A stretch of DNA of 64,000 nucleotides from CAUPWF01 sp963515125 (GTDB lineage Bacteria > Bacillota > Clostridia > Lachnospirales > Lachnospiraceae). Below the pieces are notes generated by a model, which saw nothing but the letters and a program-made list of their open reading frames with translations, did not search any database and was not told the DNA's origin. The stretch spans positions 1 through 64,000 of the forward strand of contig JBQKKG010000011.1 in NCBI GenBank assembly GCA_052116865.1, written 5' to 3'. Position 1 is the stretch's first letter, and every line of letters begins with the position of its first letter. Below, piece after piece: positions 60,276 to 64,000 of the stretch. A program made the translations under genes and the position numbers.

Positions 60276-60626
60276 ATGGAGAGAAAATGGGTAAAAGCGC
60301 TAGCAATTATCCTTGGTGTGTTACTACTACTAGCATATACCAATGAATGGAGAAATTTGAATTACAATCATTCTTTCACTTCAGTAGAATCAAACATTTA
60401 CGCGCAGCAAGAAGAAGTTCTTCCAACAACAAATAGATTGCAAATACCAAAGTTAATTATTGTTTGTATTGTTTCATTATGTTTTATATTATTACAAGGA
60501 ACTGCTCAAGAGGCTTATACTAGGATGAGACTACTTTGCATGCAAATTGTGGATGACTTTTTATATCTAATGCAGATTCTTCATCATCAAGATGGAAAAA
60601 GACGTATGTGGCATATCGATAAATGA
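60276..60626 (+). CDS. Membrane hypothetical protein
   Basis: About 116 residues from ATG 60276, after GGGAGGAGGGACTTTGAA; an ATG at 60219 overlapping the previous gene has no good site. Two hydrophobic helices (about 5-22, KALAIILGVLLLLAY, and about 58-75, LIIVCIVSLCFILLQ). No family recognised. Lies before pyruvate kinase. Confidence 0.55.
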   Translation: MERKWVKALAIILGVLLLLAYTNEWRNLNYNHSFTSVESNIYAQQEEVLPTTNRLQIPKLIIVCIVSLCFILLQGTAQEAYTRMRLLCMQIVDDFLYLMQILHHQDGKRRMWHIDK

Positions 60627-60661
60627 TACTGTAAGGGTAATGAAGAATAGAAAGCGTAGGT

Positions 60662-62092
60662 ATGAGTATGAGAAAGACGAAAATTATATGTACATTAGGT
60701 CCTTCTACGGATCAAGAGGGAGTATTAGAAACATTAATAGATGAAGGGATGGATGTAGCTAGATTTAATTTTTCCCATGGGACGCATGAGGAACAAAAGA
60801 AACGGTTAGACCTCTTAAAGGAGTTAAGGGAAAGGAAGGATCAACCAATTGCAGCATTGTTAGACACCAAAGGACCTGAAATAAGAATTGGATGCTTTCA
60901 AGAAGGTGCGGTTACCGTAGAGACAGAACAAAGTTTCACGCTATATGCTGATTCTCATAAGGGAGATATAGACGGCGTCAGCATTTCTTATCAAGATCTT
61001 TATAGAGATGTTGCAGTTGGTAGTGAGATTTTAATTGATGATGGTTTAATTGAACTAGAAGTAGTAGAAATTAAGGGAAAAAATATTCATTGCCAAGTAA
61101 AAAATGGAGGAACAATATCGAATCGAAAGGGTATTAATGTTCCAGGAGCAAATTTACAGATGCCTTTCATTAGTGAAAAAGATTATGAGGATATTCTTTT
61201 TGGTATCGAAGAAGAATTTGATTTTATTGCCTGTTCTTTTACAAGGACGGCAGAGGATATTATGGCTATTCGAAAAATATTCTATGATCAAGGCTGTGAT
61301 CGCATTAATATCATTGCAAAGATTGAGAATCAACAGGGAGTCGATCATATTGATGAGATTATCGAAGTTGCAGATGGTATTATGGTGGCCAGAGGAGATA
61401 TGGGGGTAGAAATACCGTTAGAAGATGTTCCGGTTATTCAAAAAATGATTATTCAAAAGGTGTATAATGCAGGAAAACAAGTAATTACAGCCACACAGAT
61501 GCTAGATTCTATGATGAAAAATCCAAGACCAACCAGAGCAGAAACAACGGATGTGGCGCATGCTATTTACCATGGAACAAGTGCGCTTATGCTATCAGGA
61601 GAAACAGCAGCAGGAAAGTATCCAGTAGAGTCCCTTCGTACCATGGTAAAGATAGCAAGCCGTATTGAAGAAGATATCGATTACAATTATATTTTTAGTC
61701 GAAGAGAACGAGAAGAAAATCCGGATATGACGGCAGCTATATCACACGCAACCTGCACTACGGCAATGGATTTAAAGGCTGCTGCTATTATTACTGTAAC
61801 AAAAACAGGCACCACGGCTAGGATGATTTCAAAATTTAGACCAGGCTGCCATATTATTGGATGTGCAACTTATCCACATGTATGTCGACAAATGAATTTG
61901 TCTTGGGGGATTTCTCCGATACTAATTCGAGAAGAATACAGCATGGAAGTTCTCTTTTTGCACGCTGTAGAAGCGGCTCAGAAAAAGAAGTATATAAAAG
62001 AAGGCAATGTAGTGGTACTTACTGCTGGTATTCCACTTGGAAATCCAGGGAAAACAAATTTAATTAAGGCTACAATTGTAGGGGAATATTAA
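60662..62092 (+). CDS. pyk: Pyruvate kinase
   Basis: 476 residues. Converts phosphoenolpyruvate and ADP to pyruvate and ATP. Blocks seen: RKTKIICTLGPSTDQEG, RFNFSHGTHEEQ, LDTKGPEIR, the active-site IIAKIENQQGVDHIDEI, ARGDMGVEIP, and a C-terminal allosteric domain AAAIITVTKTGTTARM. It lacks the extra C-terminal phosphohistidine domain found in Bacillus enzymes. A second in-frame ATG at 60668 is an alternative start. Confidence 0.96.
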   Translation: MSMRKTKIICTLGPSTDQEGVLETLIDEGMDVARFNFSHGTHEEQKKRLDLLKELRERKDQPIAALLDTKGPEIRIGCFQEGAVTVETEQSFTLYADSHKGDIDGVSISYQDLYRDVAVGSEILIDDGLIELEVVEIKGKNIHCQVKNGGTISNRKGINVPGANLQMPFISEKDYEDILFGIEEEFDFIACSFTRTAEDIMAIRKIFYDQGCDRINIIAKIENQQGVDHIDEIIEVADGIMVARGDMGVEIPLEDVPVIQKMIIQKVYNAGKQVITATQMLDSMMKNPRPTRAETTDVAHAIYHGTSALMLSGETAAGKYPVESLRTMVKIASRIEEDIDYNYIFSRREREENPDMTAAISHATCTTAMDLKAAAIITVTKTGTTARMISKFRPGCHIIGCATYPHVCRQMNLSWGISPILIREEYSMEVLFLHAVEAAQKKKYIKEGNVVVLTAGIPLGNPGKTNLIKATIVGEY

Positions 62093-62190
62093 GTGGATGG
62101 CTACTGTACATGGAACTATGAATATACGTTATTAGGTAAAAAATATATTGATAAAATTCCAGAAATTTTTTGTGGAAAGTATAACAAAGG

Positions 62191-62476
62191 TTGACAAATG
62201 TGTAATTATTTCATACACTATATACCATATATAGAAGTTGAAAAGCCTTGATCGAAAAGAGTAGTATGTATGAAACTGTCAGAGAGAAACTGCCACCGGC
62301 TGAAAGCAGTTTTGAGGGAAATATATATGAAGTGCATTCGGGAGCTGATTTGGTGAAATTTCAGTAGCCAAATACGAATCACATACGTTACATGTGTTGA
62401 GTGGAGGGTTTATCCCTTTATGAGAGTGGAACCGCGGGTGTAATCTCGTCTCTTTAGGAGACGAATTACACCCTTT
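62191..62476 (+). promoter_or_regulatory. Cysteine-specific T-box leader with promoter
   Basis: Promoter TTGACA 62191-62196, 17 bases, TACACT 62214-62219. The leader has Stem I with the specifier region GAAGTGCATTC (TGC at 62333-62335, a Cys codon), the conserved T-box GAGTGGAACCGCGG at 62423-62436, and a terminator with arms 62436-62452 and 62458-62473 followed by T. Uncharged tRNA-Cys would pair with the codon and stabilise the antiterminator. Downstream genes cysE and cysS agree with the Cys assignment. Confidence 0.93.
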
Positions 62477-62498
62477 TATATTGAGAGGAGGTAGTTTT

Positions 62499-63215
62499 AT
62501 GGGGGTTTATTCTTATATTAAAGAGGAATTAAATGTTATCCGAGAACGCGACCCTGCGATTAAATCTAGCTTAGAAGTGTTATTATATCCTAGTTTTAAG
62601 GCGATACTAAAATACAGAGTTGCCCATAGATTATATCTATCAAACCATTACTTTTTGGCACGTTGGATTTCTCAACGGGCAACTAGAAAGACTGGAATAG
62701 AGATTCATCCGGGGGCAACCATTGGAAAAGGACTATTTATTGACCATGGTAGTGGTGTAATTATTGGGGAAACGACAATCATTGGGGATAATGTGACATT
62801 ATATCAAGGGGTGACACTTGGAGGTACGGGAAAGGAAAAGGGGAAAAGGCATCCAACATTAAAGGATAATGTTATGGTCAGTGCAGGAGCGAAAGTAATC
62901 GGTTCTTTTACCGTTGGGGAAAATGCTAAGATTGGGGCAGGATCCGTAGTATTAGAAGAGGTGCCGCCAAACTGTACAGTGGTAGGTGTACCAGGGCGTG
63001 TTGTGCGAATGGGAAATCAAAAAGTGCCGAGAACAGATATGGACCAAGTGCATTTGCCAGATCCAGTGCTAAATGATTTGAGGGAGCTGCATAATGAAAA
63101 TAAGCGGCTCAAACGGCAATTAGAGAAGTTAGAAAGTAAGATGAAATGTTTACAGCAACAAGATTTGGAAGAATTAAAAGAGAAAGCAGAGGAGTCGAAA
63201 TATGAAATTATATAA
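62499..63215 (+). CDS. cysE: Serine O-acetyltransferase
   Basis: About 238 residues from ATG 62499, after GAGAGGAGGTAG. Makes O-acetylserine for cysteine synthesis. Left-handed beta-helix hexapeptides (HPGATIGKGLFIDHGSG, then TLGGTGKEKGKRHP with the catalytic His and Asp), followed by a Lys/Glu-rich coiled tail (about 200-238), longer than in short clostridial CysE. It overlaps the start of cysS by 14 bases. Confidence 0.95.
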   Translation: MGVYSYIKEELNVIRERDPAIKSSLEVLLYPSFKAILKYRVAHRLYLSNHYFLARWISQRATRKTGIEIHPGATIGKGLFIDHGSGVIIGETTIIGDNVTLYQGVTLGGTGKEKGKRHPTLKDNVMVSAGAKVIGSFTVGENAKIGAGSVVLEEVPPNCTVVGVPGRVVRMGNQKVPRTDMDQVHLPDPVLNDLRELHNENKRLKRQLEKLESKMKCLQQQDLEELKEKAEESKYEII

Positions 63216-64000
63216 TACACTTTCAAAAGGTAAAGAAGAATTCATTCCGTTAGAGGAAGGAAAAGTTAAAATGTATGTCTGTGGACCAACCGTGTATAAC
63301 TTTATCCATATTGGGAATGCAAGACCGATGATTGTATTTGATACAGTGAGACGGTATTTTGAGTATAAAGGATATGAAGTTAATTTTGTATCTAATTTTA
63401 CAGATGTGGATGACAAGATTATTAAAAAGGCCATTGAAGAAGGGGTATCAGCAGATGAAATCTCTAAAAGGTATATCGAAGAATGCAAGAAAGATATGGC
63501 AGGAATGAATGTGAAACCGGCAACAAAGCATCCACTTGCGACAGAGGAAATCTGTGGTATGCTAGAGATGATAGGAGACTTAATCGCTAAGGGATATGCA
63601 TATGAGAAAAATGGAACGGTATACTTCCGAACTAGAAAATTTGAAGAATATGGAAAGTTATCTCATAAGAATCTAGATGATTTACAATCTGGTGGACGTT
63701 CGCTATTAGTGACTGGAGAATCAGAGAAGGAAGATTCGTTAGATTTTGTGCTCTGGAAACCAAAGAAAGAAGGAGAACCAGCATGGGATTCTGCTTGGAG
63801 CCAAGGTCGTCCAGGGTGGCATATTGAGTGTTCAGTTATGTCAAAGAAATACTTAGGAGAACAAATTGACATCCATGCTGGAGGAGAAGATTTGGTTTTT
63901 CCTCATCATGAAAATGAAATTGCGCAAAGTGAGGCTGCCAATGGGAAAGAATTTGCGAAATACTGGATGCATAATGCATTTTTAAATATTGAGAATAGAA
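63202..64000 (+). CDS. cysS: Cysteinyl-tRNA synthetase (partial, runs off the right edge)
   Basis: ATG 63202, after AGGAGTCGAAAT, lies inside the end of cysE. The 266 residues present include the class I motif HIGN in VCGPTVYNFIHIGNARP, zinc-binding Cys in CGPTV, GWHIECSVMS and HAGGEDLVFPHHENEI. The KMSKS region lies beyond the window. It is cotranscribed with cysE under the T-box, so both synthesis and charging of cysteine answer to tRNA-Cys. Confidence 0.96.
   Translation, partial: MKLYNTLSKGKEEFIPLEEGKVKMYVCGPTVYNFIHIGNARPMIVFDTVRRYFEYKGYEVNFVSNFTDVDDKIIKKAIEEGVSADEISKRYIEECKKDMAGMNVKPATKHPLATEEICGMLEMIGDLIAKGYAYEKNGTVYFRTRKFEEYGKLSHKNLDDLQSGGRSLLVTGESEKEDSLDFVLWKPKKEGEPAWDSAWSQGRPGWHIECSVMSKKYLGEQIDIHAGGEDLVFPHHENEIAQSEAANGKEFAKYWMHNAFLNIENR

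Noticed and set aside
1..64000. Search for insertion sequences, prophage genes, CRISPR arrays and rRNA
   Set aside because: None seen; only gene relics (AraC, ybaK stub, ars fragments) and the possible element end at 1-120.

Overview
The window looks like chromosome of a low-GC, anaerobic, probably spore-forming Firmicute of the Lachnospiraceae/Clostridium type. This rests on AT-rich DNA with strong AAGGAGG ribosome sites, a tRNA-dependent T-box leader, a hydroxylamine reductase (hybrid cluster protein) and rubrerythrin, a Bce-type peptide-sensing module, and a cluster of Csp-like subtilase paralogs of the kind known from clostridial spore germination. I see no CRISPR array, rRNA or intact transposase.

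Layout. 1-4.4 kb is an accessory patch: the 3' end of a GC-richer gene, a VanY-like peptidase that seems to have lost its start codon, a TetR/nitroreductase pair, an AraC regulator broken by a small deletion, and a squalene-cyclase-like hypothetical. 4.9-9.4 kb is a BceRSAB-type module with a candidate operator, followed by a fragment of a ybaK-like gene and a membrane-anchored C39-like peptidase. 10.8-13.8 kb is a CUT1 sugar ABC transporter without an ATPase. A GntR regulator separates it from a peptide-use operon (Xaa-Pro aminopeptidase, M18 aminopeptidase, POT transporter). 19.8-23.3 kb is an OpuC-like osmoprotectant transporter. 23.4-25.1 kb is a LexA-boxed Y-family polymerase with a YolD-like partner. 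A seven-repeat YVTN propeller and hcp follow.

28.2-34.8 kb holds four tandem Csp-like S8 proteins. All four lack the catalytic serine. Each seems to begin at an isoleucine codon (AUU, AUU, AUC, AUA) placed correctly after a strong ribosome site. After an alpha/beta hydrolase come two paralogous Cys-rich proteins, then a BusR-like regulator (GntR plus RCK_C) with a PII-like protein and a CPA2 antiporter, then a chemoreceptor. 41.3-48 kb is a LacI-regulated rbs operon that includes deoC and has three perfect operators. Rubrerythrin and relics of an arsR-arsC operon follow.

49-64 kb carries a DbpA-like helicase, a TcyP-like cystine symporter behind a Cys-rich leader peptide and terminator (an apparent ribosome-stalling attenuator), aroB-aroF, a second chemoreceptor, tRNA-Met and tRNA-Val, ispF, a GNAT enzyme, a PIN-like protein, pyruvate kinase, and cysE-cysS behind a cysteine-type T-box. 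Cysteine supply is therefore apparently sensed in two ways within 12 kb: leader-peptide attenuation for uptake and a T-box for synthesis and charging.

The observations most deserving follow-up are the tandem pseudoproteases with apparent AUU/AUC/AUA starts and the cysteine attenuator.
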